Shown here: piece after piece, positions 15,774 to 23,724 of the stretch
Layout: each line of letters starts with the position of its first letter
Numbering within the stretch: position 1 is the first letter of the stretch
Assembly (NCBI GenBank): GCA_964494395.1
Contig: CAZBTI010000012.1
Coordinates: 1-41,753, forward strand
Length of the DNA: 41,753 nucleotides
Reading direction: 5' to 3'
DNA from: SHLQ01 sp964494395
Lineage (GTDB): Bacteria; Actinomycetota; Acidimicrobiia; Acidimicrobiales; SHLQ01
Program-made: the position numbers and the translations under genes
Notes under the pieces: generated by a model
Databases searched by the model: none
What the model was told of the DNA's origin: nothing
The model's input: only the letters and a program-made list of their open reading frames with translations

Positions 15774-17330
15774 ATGGCTGATTACGTGATCGTCGGAGCT
15801 GGGGCGGGCGGTTGTGTGCTCGCGGACGAACTATCGAAGACCGGCGCAGTGGTCGTGCTGTTAGAGGCGGGCAAACGGGACCTCAACCCCAACGCAAAGA
15901 TTCCGGCTGCGTTCAGCAACCTGTTTCGCACAAAGCACGATTGGAACTACTGGACGGTTCCTCAGACCGAGCTGTACAACCGCGAGCTCTATTGGCCGCG
16001 CGGCAAGATGCTCGGTGGGTCGACGTCGATGAACGCCATGATCTACCAGCGGGGTCATCGCCATACGTTCGATTCGTGGGCCGAGGCTGGTAATACCGGT
16101 TGGAGTTACGGCGACCTGCTGCCAGCGTTCATGGCGCTTGAAGATCAGGAGCGTGGTCCGAGCGACTTTCACGGGACCGGTGGCGGGTTGTCCGTTTCCG
16201 ATCTCCGAACGGTGAACCCACTGTCGCAGGCCTTTGTCGATGCGGCCGATTCGATGGGGTTGCCCCTGAACGACGACTTCAATAACGACACCCAAGAGGG
16301 GTTTGGCCTGTACCAAGTCACGCAACGCAACGGCGTTCGCTGTAGTGCGGCGACCGCGTTTCTCAAGCCGGCGATGAAGCGGAACAACCTGACCGTGCAC
16401 ACCGGTGCTCAGGTGACGAGGGTTGTCTTGCGAAATGGCCGCGCGGTTGGCGTCGACTGGACCGATGGCAAGAGCACGCATCGATCGACCGCATCTTCTG
16501 AAGTCATCCTGTGCGGCGGGGCGATCAACTCGCCGCAGCTACTCATGCTGTCGGGCGTGGGGCCCGCCGACCATCTGGCGTCGCTCGGAATCGAAGTGCA
16601 TCACGATTCGCCAAACGTCGGGCAAAACCTCATCGACCACGTTGCCTGCGGCGTCATCTTCGAGGTGACGGACCCGATCTCGCTCGCACATGCTGAGGCG
16701 ATCGGGCCGGTGATCGAGTACCTGACGAAGCGGACTGGTCATCTCAGCTCGAACGTTGGCGAAGCTGGCGGATTTATCACGCTCGGCGATGGACCAATGC
16801 CCGACATGCAATACCACGTTGCGCCAGGGGTCTTTCTCGATCATGGCTTCGATCGGCCGAAGATCGACGGAATCACGCTTGGAGCGACGCTGGTCGATGT
16901 GAAGAGTCGAGGTGAGATCACGTTGGCGAGCGCCGACCCACTCGCACACCCCATCATCGATCCTCGCTATCTCTCGGACCCAGCCGACATGTGGCTGTTG
17001 GTCGAGGGTTGCAAGCTCGCTCGTGAGTTCGCTGCAGATCCTGCCCTGAGCAAGTTCATCGAAGAGGAGTTCTTGCCGGGTAGCGATGTTGGCGGTGACG
17101 GCTCTTGGGAGTCGCACGTTCGCTCTCGCACCGAATCGCTCTACCACCCAGTTGGCACGTGCGCCATGGGGCCGTCGAGTGATGACGTTCTCGACCCGAC
17201 GCTGAGAGTCAACGGGGTCGACGGACTTCGGGTGGCTGACGCGTCGGCCATGCCGACCATCACGAATGCAAATACGCAGGCGATCGCGATGGTCATTGGC
17301 AAACGCGCAGCCGACTTCATCGCTGGGTAG
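15774..17330 (+). CDS. GMC-family FAD oxidoreductase (choline dehydrogenase-like)
   Basis: A 518-residue FAD enzyme that oxidises an alcohol. FAD-binding VGAGAGGCVLADELS is at residues 7-21; the GMC signature GKMLGGSTSMNAMIYQRG lies at about 77-94, CGGAINSPQLLMLSGVG at about 247-263, and the catalytic-end YHPVGTCAMG with NTQAIAMVIG near the C-terminus. The conserved His is in YHPVGT and the second catalytic residue is Asn in NTQA. The substrate is unknown. It is followed after 35 bp by a gamma-butyrobetaine-hydroxylase-like gene and then an FMN oxidase, all on +, which may form one catabolic route (inference). Confidence 0.92.
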   Translation: MADYVIVGAGAGGCVLADELSKTGAVVVLLEAGKRDLNPNAKIPAAFSNLFRTKHDWNYWTVPQTELYNRELYWPRGKMLGGSTSMNAMIYQRGHRHTFDSWAEAGNTGWSYGDLLPAFMALEDQERGPSDFHGTGGGLSVSDLRTVNPLSQAFVDAADSMGLPLNDDFNNDTQEGFGLYQVTQRNGVRCSAATAFLKPAMKRNNLTVHTGAQVTRVVLRNGRAVGVDWTDGKSTHRSTASSEVILCGGAINSPQLLMLSGVGPADHLASLGIEVHHDSPNVGQNLIDHVACGVIFEVTDPISLAHAEAIGPVIEYLTKRTGHLSSNVGEAGGFITLGDGPMPDMQYHVAPGVFLDHGFDRPKIDGITLGATLVDVKSRGEITLASADPLAHPIIDPRYLSDPADMWLLVEGCKLAREFAADPALSKFIEEEFLPGSDVGGDGSWESHVRSRTESLYHPVGTCAMGPSSDDVLDPTLRVNGVDGLRVADASAMPTITNANTQAIAMVIGKRAADFIAG

Positions 17331-17352
17331 GAACACGCACTTTCAGTGCCGA

Positions 17353-17358
17353 TAGGGT
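17353..17358 (+). promoter_or_regulatory. -10 box of the dioxygenase-like gene
   Basis: TAGGGT, 7 nt before ATG 17366, no Shine-Dalgarno. It gives this gene its own leaderless transcript despite the short spacing to the GMC gene. Confidence 0.45.
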
Positions 17359-17365
17359 CGGCCGC

Positions 17366-18412
17366 ATGGAGCTCGAAACGGCAGCGGCGACGATCGAGGT
17401 ATCCGATAGCGGCATCGTGATTCGCTGGTCTGATGGTGCCCGGTCGAGATTCCATTCGCTGTGGCTTCGCAACAACTGCTCGACCGCGGTGTCGGTGACA
17501 GAGCTCAACCCCGACGTGTGGGTGATGGACGCTTTTCGCAACGACGATGGCGATCTCGAGATCGAGTTCAGCGACGGCCACGAAACGACGTTCGGGTTCG
17601 ACTGGATCCGTGCACACTCACACGAAGCACACGATCGTCGTGGCCGACCACGGTTGATAACCCACGTCCGTGCGGGGCACGACTTCGATCGTTTCGATCG
17701 GCCGACGCCAGGAAGCACTGGTCATTGCGACCTGCTCGAATCGGTCGCCCAATTCGGCGCGGCGATTGTCACCGGCGCAAACGACCTCACCGAACTCGCT
17801 GGCCGGGACGTCGACGTCGAGTATCTGCCCGGGGTGTCCCTGACGCTGGCCCCTCACACCAATGCCGCCCATCTCTACGACCCACCGGCGCTCATCTTTG
17901 TGTCCGACGCCGACGGCCGACCCGAGGGTGGCGATGTTCTCTTGGTCGACGGCTTCGGCATCGCTGCCGACCTTTACGAGGACTCTCCCGACGTGTTCGA
18001 CGCCCTCGCCGAAACGAGCATCCCGTTTCGCGAATCCAACAGCTCACTTCCTGCAACAGCTCACGGACCGGTCATTTCGCTCGATCGCGACCATGAGGCC
18101 GCTGGCATCCGGTTCGATGAGGCGTCGATCGCGCCGCTCGACCTCGAACCCGGCATAACGGGGGACTATTACCGGTCGCTCATCACCTTCGCCGAAGAAG
18201 TAAACGATCCGGGCCGGGCAGTGCAGGTGCACTTGGCTCCAGACGAAGTGCTCGTCTTCGACAATCATCGGATGCTCCACGGCGCAGCCGGCTTCGACGA
18301 TCTCCAGCGAGCGGCGATCAGCCGCGACGAATTCCACGGCGTGCTTCGCCAACTGCGACAGAAACACGAACGCCCGAACCAAGACGAACGTCTTCCGCCC
18401 GGAGTTCGTTAG
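17366..18412 (+). CDS. Gamma-butyrobetaine hydroxylase-like protein (DUF971 + TauD fold) with altered iron motif
   Basis: The 348-residue protein has an N-terminal DUF971-type domain (about 8-85: IRWSDGARSRFHSLWLRNNC) and a C-terminal TauD/TfdA double-stranded beta-helix (about 115-335), the architecture of gamma-butyrobetaine and trimethyllysine hydroxylases, which use Fe(II) and 2-oxoglutarate. The usual HTD iron motif reads HTN (APHTNAAHLYDPP, about 167-179), while the distal His in NHRMLHG (about 302-308) is kept. The C-terminal Arg pattern after HG is also weak. It may be an inactive or changed enzyme. It is short for the family (usually about 380-400). Confidence 0.8.
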   Translation: MELETAAATIEVSDSGIVIRWSDGARSRFHSLWLRNNCSTAVSVTELNPDVWVMDAFRNDDGDLEIEFSDGHETTFGFDWIRAHSHEAHDRRGRPRLITHVRAGHDFDRFDRPTPGSTGHCDLLESVAQFGAAIVTGANDLTELAGRDVDVEYLPGVSLTLAPHTNAAHLYDPPALIFVSDADGRPEGGDVLLVDGFGIAADLYEDSPDVFDALAETSIPFRESNSSLPATAHGPVISLDRDHEAAGIRFDEASIAPLDLEPGITGDYYRSLITFAEEVNDPGRAVQVHLAPDEVLVFDNHRMLHGAAGFDDLQRAAISRDEFHGVLRQLRQKHERPNQDERLPPGVR

Positions 18413-18499
18413 GCAACGGAAACCGGAATGAGTTGTCTCTACGGGCCGAGATGACCGATTCTGTATACACACGCTCAGGCACGTTCGGGGGAGATGCTG

Positions 18500-19756
18500 G
18501 TGGGACGAAGAGAACAACGAGTTGCCGATGCACTCACGACGGCCGATCTTTGGAGTCTCGCGGCTAAGCGAATCCCACCGATCGCCTTCGAATACTTCCG
18601 TGGCGCAGCCGACGACGAGGTAACCGCCCGGGGCAACGTCATGGCTTTCCAGCAGGCGATGGTGACGGCCAAAGGTGCACAGAAGTTCGACCACATCGAT
18701 ATGTCGACGACCGCACTCGGGTTCGAGCTGGACGTGCCGTGGTACATCTCACCGGTCGGCAGTCTTCGCTCGCTCGAGCCTTTCGGCGAAGCCGTTGCTT
18801 CGCGCGTGGCGGGCGAGTTCGGTACCGTCATGGCGCTCTCCACTTTGTCGGGCACGCCAATGGAGGAAGTCGCCGCGGCATCGAGCAAACCCAGTTGGTT
18901 CCAGCTGTATCTGGTCGGTGGACGAGAGACAGCTGAGCGCACTATTGCGCGTGCGAAGAACTCCGGGTTCGAAGCACTCATCCTCACGATCGACACGGGG
19001 GTTTCTGGTCGTCGGGCAGGCCACGAACGTATGAAGCCCATGCAAGTGCTTGAGCCGCTCGCCGGAAAGTCACCCGTAGAGCTGGCAGGCCTCGCAGCGA
19101 AGCGGCTGGGAGTGGCGCCGCAATTTGTGACACGCCTCGCCTTCTTGAAGCAGTACTACGCCGATGGCGGGATGATGGACTTTGTCAACGTCATCGACGA
19201 GAACGGTGACCCGATGCCGTATGCCGACGTTGGAACCCAACTGGGCCAGTCGGCGGTCACGTGGGATGACCTCGCGTGGGTCAAGGAAGCCTGGGGCGAT
19301 GACAAGCCGCTCATCATCAAGGGCGTCCATTGCGCATACGACGCGCGGCGGGCCGAAGAGCTCGGAGCGAACGGTGTGGTGTGGTCGAACCATGGTGGCC
19401 GCCAACAAGACCGTGTTCCCCCAGCGCTGCACATGGTCGAACAAGAGATGCCGTTGGTCGGCGACACGAACCTCGAGTTCTTTATGGATGGCGGCATTCG
19501 CAATGGCACCGACATCCTCATTGCCCTGACCCATGGTGTGAGCGCTGTGGGTATTGGCCGCGTCGTTGCGGCGGGCCTCGGAGCAGGGGGTTACGCCGGA
19601 CTCACCCGAGCCTTCGAGATTCTCCACTCCGAGCTCGATCGAGCAATGCGACTCGTCGGTGCACAGAGCATCGAGCAGGTGCGGGCCGAAGGTGCAGAAC
19701 TTCGCCGGCAGCCGCTCCTCGAAGGAAACAGGCACTTGCCGCCGTTTGTGTTTTAG
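18500..19756 (+). CDS. FMN-dependent alpha-hydroxyacid oxidase/dehydrogenase
   Basis: A 418-residue TIM-barrel flavoenzyme of the lactate/glycolate oxidase family, which turns an alpha-hydroxyacid into the oxoacid. Visible marks: N-terminal LAAKRIPPIAFEYFRGAADDE; PWYISPVGSLRSLEP for the FMN phosphate side; IIKGVHCAYDARRAEELGANGVVWSNHGGRQQD with the FMN-binding Lys and catalytic His; FFMDGGIRNGTDILIAL and VGIGR. GTG 18500 is chosen because GGGGAG lies 6 nt upstream; the ATG at 18494 would touch that site. It differs from MftD in the substrate loop, and there is no mycofactocin cluster here. Confidence 0.9.
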   Translation: MGRREQRVADALTTADLWSLAAKRIPPIAFEYFRGAADDEVTARGNVMAFQQAMVTAKGAQKFDHIDMSTTALGFELDVPWYISPVGSLRSLEPFGEAVASRVAGEFGTVMALSTLSGTPMEEVAAASSKPSWFQLYLVGGRETAERTIARAKNSGFEALILTIDTGVSGRRAGHERMKPMQVLEPLAGKSPVELAGLAAKRLGVAPQFVTRLAFLKQYYADGGMMDFVNVIDENGDPMPYADVGTQLGQSAVTWDDLAWVKEAWGDDKPLIIKGVHCAYDARRAEELGANGVVWSNHGGRQQDRVPPALHMVEQEMPLVGDTNLEFFMDGGIRNGTDILIALTHGVSAVGIGRVVAAGLGAGGYAGLTRAFEILHSELDRAMRLVGAQSIEQVRAEGAELRRQPLLEGNRHLPPFVF

Positions 19757-19876
19757 GAGCGAAGCGAGCACAGGAAACCTAGTTGTTGGCGGATTGGTCG
19801 AGCGATGCAATGAGACGTACCACCCGATACCGAGCGACCAACTTGACTCGGGGTATGCGTTATCGCCGACCGCTTG

Positions 19877-21124
19877 TCACGAGTTGGTTGAGTCTCCTTT
19901 GGCCAAGTTGTCGGCGCCGTTGATCATCTGCCCGTTGGACAGGGTTGTTGGCCCCTGCTTTGAAGCGGGATGAATGTGATCGGCGTGCAACCAACGGAAT
20001 GGTGTTTGGGTGCCCAGGGCACACTGGCCGCGTTGTTGCACGAGGAGGGCATTGATCTGTTTCTTTGTGAAGAACCGAGCGTCCTTCCCCTGGTCGATGA
20101 CTTCTGATTCGGCGTCCATGACCATTCGCCGGAGTGCACCGGCTAGTACAAGTCCAAGCGCATGCTTTGGGTGAATGGGAGTGCCTCGAATTGTCTCACA
20201 TCGCTCGTCGATGTCGCCCCACGAAATTGGCAGCTCAAACGGGTCGATGTCGAGTGGACTTTGGCCGTCGGGTGTGTCGTGTCCAAATGTCCGGGCGAGC
20301 AGATCTTCAGCGACCCTCTCGCTCATCACGATGTTGACGAGGAAGTCGGGGTAGGAGCCGTCTTCGCGTCGCCACCCTCGGGCCATTAGACGGAGCAATG
20401 CGTCGAGGTTGCGTTGTGTTGCGGACACGACGGGAGCGTTCGGGTCATCTTCGAGTTCTTGACGGGCGTTGCGTTCGAGTTTCTTTACCTCGGCGTCGTG
20501 CATGGTGAGGAATGCCTCGCCAGTGATTGGGTCCATGAGCATCGTGACGTAAACGTCGCCGTTGGCTTTGGTGCGGACTCGCATTCCGTATTGAGGGTCG
20601 GCCGGGTCGGTGAGTTCGCCATCGGGGTCGGCGGCGTTTATCCAGTAGGCGATGACCGACATCCAGTCGGTCCAGACAAACTGGTCTGCAGCATCGATGA
20701 GCATTCTTTGGTCGCGAACCATGAGTGGATGCAGGTGATGGTTGTCGATCGACTTGAGCTCGGCGCAGTGCGCCCGAGAGATGAGGCCGGCCTTTAACGC
20801 TTCATGGAGTTGAGGAAAGTCGTTGAGCCAGAGCGCCAACGCTCGGTCGCCTCCGAGGGTGCGGGTCGGTTGGTGCGTCGCTTTCGCCAAGTGTGTGGTG
20901 AGGATTCTATTGCCGTAGTCGACCGACATTGCCGAGGCTTCCGCCTCTTGAATGGAGGCGAACTCAATGCCTTGTGCCTGGGCGACGAGGTCGACCGATC
21001 GTTTCAGCAGGGTGTTCTGCTGTTCGCTCGACAGGCAGGTGAGTGGCAGTTCGCTCAAGTCGGCCAGCACGTCATCGAGTCGGGCGAACACATCGGTGAG
21101 ATGGTGATCGAGATGATCTGACAT
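19877..21124 (-). CDS. DUF222 / HNH-endonuclease family protein with imperfect HNH motif
   Basis: A 415-residue protein of the actinobacterial DUF222-HNH group (13E12-like), often multicopy and seen near mobile DNA. Helical DUF222 part: about 20-330 (SIQEAEASAMS..., AGLISRAHCAELKSI). C-terminal nuclease: QRGQCALGTQTPFRW then LHADHIHPASKQGPTTLSNGQM and GADNLAKGD. The usual second Cys pair is missing and the last His of HNH appears as Asp (ADN in place of xHN), so cleavage is doubtful. ATG 21124 has AAGGAGG upstream. It starts the accessory region and converges with the FMN oxidase; the 120 bp between them show nothing recognisable. Confidence 0.85.
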   Translation of the reverse strand: MSDHLDHHLTDVFARLDDVLADLSELPLTCLSSEQQNTLLKRSVDLVAQAQGIEFASIQEAEASAMSVDYGNRILTTHLAKATHQPTRTLGGDRALALWLNDFPQLHEALKAGLISRAHCAELKSIDNHHLHPLMVRDQRMLIDAADQFVWTDWMSVIAYWINAADPDGELTDPADPQYGMRVRTKANGDVYVTMLMDPITGEAFLTMHDAEVKKLERNARQELEDDPNAPVVSATQRNLDALLRLMARGWRREDGSYPDFLVNIVMSERVAEDLLARTFGHDTPDGQSPLDIDPFELPISWGDIDERCETIRGTPIHPKHALGLVLAGALRRMVMDAESEVIDQGKDARFFTKKQINALLVQQRGQCALGTQTPFRWLHADHIHPASKQGPTTLSNGQMINGADNLAKGDSTNS

Positions 21125-21230
21125 GTTCGCCTCCTTCTTCCTCGAGCGGACAGACTTCTTCATTGATGAAGAGAGTTAGGTCCGTGAGGGGCAGGCGAGT
21201 ACTACGAGTCTACAGGGAACAAATGTTCGA

Positions 21231-21501
21231 TTACAACGCCTGAAGTCTGCTTCTTCCACTTTTTCCAGTTGGGGTAGCTGCGGGAGCGAACGAGACGGTG
21301 TCGCCGGGTTCGGATTCATTCCCGGCGGCTTCCTCCGCAGGCTCTGCCGACGGTTCGCTTGTCGTGTCGACCGACTCGGTTGTGGTCGTTGTCGACTCCT
21401 GCTCCTCGGCAGTTGTAGCTGTTGCATCGTTTGGAGCGGTCACCGAGTCGCTACAACCCGCCAGCAAAAGAACAATCCCGACAAAGAATCAGTGCCACCA
21501 T
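21231..21501 (-). pseudogene. Frameshifted lipoprotein gene
   Basis: ATG 21501 has AAAGGAG 12 nt upstream and starts MVALIL. A clean lipobox signal (VGIVLLLAGC) is one frame away; dropping one T from the CTTT run near 21484 would join them into a normal lipoprotein signal. The mature part is a Thr/Glu/Ser-rich linker (TTTTTESVDTTSEPSAEPAE) and ends after about 75 residues at TAA 21231, without a folded domain. It is either a broken and shortened gene or carries a sequencing error at that T-run. Confidence 0.55.
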
Positions 21502-21646
21502 TTCACGAGAAGCTCCTTTCCGTACGACCCGGAACGGCCACAACTAGAACTAGTACGTCCAACACGGCACTTAGTTCACGCCAAACCATCGGCGTGGGAC
21601 ATACTCCGCCCGAGAAAAGGCCTGAACGGCGGCCATAGGAGACCTC

Positions 21647-21676
21647 TTCACATAATGCAGCTTTGCGGCGTTTAGT
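21647..21676 (+). repeat. Cassette-boundary motif copy A
   Basis: TTCACATAATGCAGCTTTGC followed by GGCGTTTAGT. It is the first of six copies, all in + orientation, of a motif with consensus TTACATAAtgCA, a short spacer and CGGCGG. It lies 44 bp before the DinB-like gene. Confidence 0.7.
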
Positions 21677-21719
21677 ACCGGGGCAGAATTACTGCGGGAG
21701 ATCGTGCAGACTAGGCACA

Positions 21720-22577
21720 GTGACTATTCCTACCGACGCTCCAGCGCAGTATCCCCAGCTGTTTGAAGTGGAACGCGAGCGACTGCTTGTCATGCTCCAA
21801 GGCCTCGATGAGAACGATTGGCGGCGGGATACTTGTTGCCCTGGATGGAACATCCTCGATATAGCAACTCACATCGTTGGGGGAGACCTCGGCATCCTCG
21901 CTCGACATCGAGATCAGCACTTCGGTACCGAGCCACCCCCAGGAACTGACGAAGCGTCCTTCATTGCATGGCTCGACACTCTGCAAACAGAGTGGGTACA
22001 AGCCGCTCGCAGGATGAGCCCTCGCCTAACAATCGATCTACTCCGTTGGACCGGCCCGCAGATTGAGAGACTCTTCGATGAAGAGGACTCAACGGCTACC
22101 AACGCGATGGTGTCTTGGGCTAGTTCGCGACGAGTTCCCGCCTGGTTGAACCAAGCGCGAGAGCTTTCAGAGTGGTGGATACATAGACAACAAATCCGAG
22201 AAGCCCTCAGACAACCAAGCGACCTGCGCGCAGATCTCGCACGGCCCGTGCTCGATGGCCTCAAATGGGCCTACCCGAAGGGTCTGTCAAAATCCGATGC
22301 AAGTAATGGTGCTGATGTCGAGATCCGGTTGACCGGCCCTGAGGTCACGTTGCGATGGAGACTCGTACGTGAGGATGGATCGTGGAAATTCAGCGAGCGT
22401 CCCTCAGGCCCCCCTGATGCGTTTCTGACCCTGAGCACCGATCAGGCCTGGCGCCTTTTGACCAACAACCTTCATGACACGCAAACAGCTGAATTCGGCT
22501 CAGGTGACGGAGCGCTACTGAATTCACTCCTGAATTGTCGCGCCATCATCGGCGAACCAAAGAACGGCAACACCTGA
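21720..22577 (+). CDS. DinB/mycothiol-dependent maleylpyruvate isomerase-type protein
   Basis: A 285-residue protein of the group often named maleylpyruvate isomerase N-terminal domain (DinB fold). Marks: WRRDTCCPGWNILDIATHIVGGD (about 35-57), where the His belongs to the metal site, and WWIHRQQIREAL (about 153-164). The C-terminal part is an SCP2/MDMPI_C-like alpha/beta domain (VEIRLTGPEVTLRWRL, ending with a helix over DQAWRLLTNN). Such enzymes use mycothiol in thiol-dependent reactions. GTG 21720 is the likely start; a TTG at 21663 inside motif A is possible. Its stop is 13 bp before motif copy B. Confidence 0.75.
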   Translation: MTIPTDAPAQYPQLFEVERERLLVMLQGLDENDWRRDTCCPGWNILDIATHIVGGDLGILARHRDQHFGTEPPPGTDEASFIAWLDTLQTEWVQAARRMSPRLTIDLLRWTGPQIERLFDEEDSTATNAMVSWASSRRVPAWLNQARELSEWWIHRQQIREALRQPSDLRADLARPVLDGLKWAYPKGLSKSDASNGADVEIRLTGPEVTLRWRLVREDGSWKFSERPSGPPDAFLTLSTDQAWRLLTNNLHDTQTAEFGSGDGALLNSLLNCRAIIGEPKNGNT

Positions 22578-22590
22578 AAGTGGCGTCCAA

Positions 22591-22620
22591 GCTTTACATA
22601 CACCCAAACACGGCGGCTTA
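22591..22620 (+). repeat. Cassette-boundary motif copy B
   Basis: GCTTTACATACACCCAAACA then CGGCGGCTTA. It begins 13 bp after the stop of the gene on the left and ends 1 bp before the stop of the reversed gene on the right. Confidence 0.65.
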
Positions 22621-22621
22621 G

Positions 22622-22996
22622 TCAGTTGCTGAGATAGCGGTACAGATACGCAAAACTCTTCTTCGGGGTGTCATCGAATCCTGCTCGCTGAGCAACTCGC
22701 TCTATGAACTCAGGCGTAGCAATGCCCGCCGCCAGATTGCAATAGTGCCGAAACTCGCGGCGGCCAGGTTTCGCTGCTGCCTGCCAAACGACCGCCAACA
22801 GGCGGTCGGATTCGTTGGATGTGAGAGGGGAGCGCTTCAAGGCATCAGCGAGATCGGCCTTGACGTAGCCCGACCGAAAGTGTTTCGAATCTTTCTCGAG
22901 ATACCGGATAGCGACGTCCATAGCTGACCGGTCACCCGCCGCAACTTTCGCCCGAAACTCGGGGCTCTCCAACTGCTCATCCAGCTTTGGACGCAT
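22622..22996 (-). CDS. Hypothetical helical protein in the cassette array
   Basis: A 124-residue, mostly helical soluble protein (MRPKLDEQLESPEFR...), with a run of charged helices and a C-terminal YLYRYLSN. No family is recognised. ATG 22996 lies 7 nt after TAGTTT, giving it its own leaderless promoter; a TTG 9 nt further up is an alternative. It occupies nearly all of the space between motif copies B and C and is read against the direction of the motifs. Confidence 0.7.
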   Translation of the reverse strand: MRPKLDEQLESPEFRAKVAAGDRSAMDVAIRYLEKDSKHFRSGYVKADLADALKRSPLTSNESDRLLAVVWQAAAKPGRREFRHYCNLAAGIATPEFIERVAQRAGFDDTPKKSFAYLYRYLSN

Positions 22997-23003
22997 GGTC
23001 GCC

Positions 23004-23009
23004 AAACTA
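23004..23009 (-). promoter_or_regulatory. -10 box of the hypothetical cassette gene
   Basis: TAGTTT on the minus strand, 7 nt before ATG 22996. Confidence 0.4.
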
Positions 23010-23038
23010 ACGGACGCTCAGCCCGCAGCTGAAAGCCG

Positions 23039-23068
23039 CTCTACGTAATGCAGCTTTGCGGCGGTACA
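23039..23068 (+). repeat. Cassette-boundary motif copy C, with a hairpin
   Basis: CTCTACGTAATGCAGCTTTG then CGGCGGTAC. CCGCAGCTG about 30 nt to the left (23024-23032) can pair with CAGCTTTGCGG in the motif, leaving a 2-nt bulge, so this copy can fold as an extended hairpin. Confidence 0.65.
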
Positions 23069-23087
23069 GGTTTCGCCGAGGTCGGCC

Positions 23088-23288
23088 TTAGGCGGCGTCT
23101 TCTTCAGCTGAACCAGCTCTTCTCGCCGCTAACCAATTCCACCAAATTGGAGAGAGACCTAGTGAGACACCCGCCATAACAAGTCCGGCGCCCATCGCTT
23201 CCGGAAGGTCAAAGACGTACCGACTGGAAATTAGAATTGCTCCTATTGAGAAGCTCAACGACATGTCTCGCCGCGACATAGGTTTCAT
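23088..23288 (-). CDS. Small membrane protein in the cassette array
   Basis: A 66-residue protein with two hydrophobic segments (about 8-22, SLSFSIGAILISSR; about 28-52, AMGAGLVMAGVSLGLSPIWWNWL) and an acidic C-terminus. No family is recognised. ATG 23288 lies 6 nt after TACCGT (23295-23300); an ATG at 23279 is possible. It fills the unit between motif copies C and D. Confidence 0.65.
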   Translation of the reverse strand: MKPMSRRDMSLSFSIGAILISSRYVFDLPEAMGAGLVMAGVSLGLSPIWWNWLAARRAGSAEEDAA

Positions 23289-23294
23289 CCGTCC

Positions 23295-23300
23295 ACGGTA
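23295..23300 (-). promoter_or_regulatory. -10 box of the small membrane protein cassette
   Basis: TACCGT on the minus strand, 6 nt before ATG 23288. It lies between GGTTTC (23281-23286) and GAAACC (23308-23313), which form a small inverted repeat. Confidence 0.4.
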
Positions 23301-23313
23301 CGGCAAGGAAACC

Positions 23314-23342
23314 GACTTACATAATGCAGCATCTCGGCGGCT
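23314..23342 (+). repeat. Cassette-boundary motif copy D
   Basis: GACTTACATAATGCAGCATC then TCGGCGGCT. It shares TTACATAATGCAGC with copies A and C. Confidence 0.7.
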
Positions 23343-23448
23343 CGGCCCGCCCGTCGCAGGCGGCAGCACCGTTAACCAACTCCTCGACTCACCGAACCCA
23401 CGCTTGTAAAATCGTGACTATTCGGCATCGGTGAAAAGGCGTAGTCAC

Positions 23449-23619
23449 ATGACAGAAGACCAGATCAAAAAGGTACGAACTCTCAGCATCCCAGTGGCGA
23501 TATTTGGAGCGCTCACAGGTTTGCGAATCCTGTTTTTCGTCGGGTTCGCGACCATGTTCCTCACAACGGCGGTTCTGCTAGTGACGTACATGATGAGCAG
23601 GCGCACCAGCCTTACATAG
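23449..23619 (+). CDS. Small two-helix membrane protein in the cassette array
   Basis: A 56-residue protein: MTEDQIKKVRTLSIPVAIFG opens, with two hydrophobic stretches (about 13-25 and 28-47) and a basic end (MMSRRTSLT). The stop codon TAG lies inside motif copy E. A GTG at 23431 would add 6 residues; AAAAGG precedes the ATG at 10-15 nt. No family is recognised. Confidence 0.6.
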   Translation: MTEDQIKKVRTLSIPVAIFGALTGLRILFFVGFATMFLTTAVLLVTYMMSRRTSLT

Positions 23620-23640
23620 CTCATCTTTTCGGCGGTTCAA
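23611..23640 (+). repeat. Cassette-boundary motif copy E, with a hairpin
   Basis: CTTACATAGCTCATCTTTTC then GGCGGTTCAA. GATGAGC (23592-23598) pairs with GCTCATC (23619-23625) across a 20-nt loop, similar in size to the fold at copy C although the stem sequence differs. Confidence 0.65.
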
Positions 23641-23724
23641 GGCTCATCTGTCTGATTTTGCTTGACAGATCAGAGGATCACCACAAGGGTAGATATACGG
23701 CAAACAAAACATGGATGGTGGGTT

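Noticed and set aside
16539..17336. Minus-strand open frame of 265 codons
   Set aside because: Shadow of the GMC oxidoreductase gene; low-complexity, no motif.
15774..19756. Mycofactocin cluster (GMC as MftG, FMN enzyme as MftD)
   Set aside because: No MftA/B/C/E/F-like genes and the FMN enzyme lacks the MftD-type sequence pattern I know from Rv0694.
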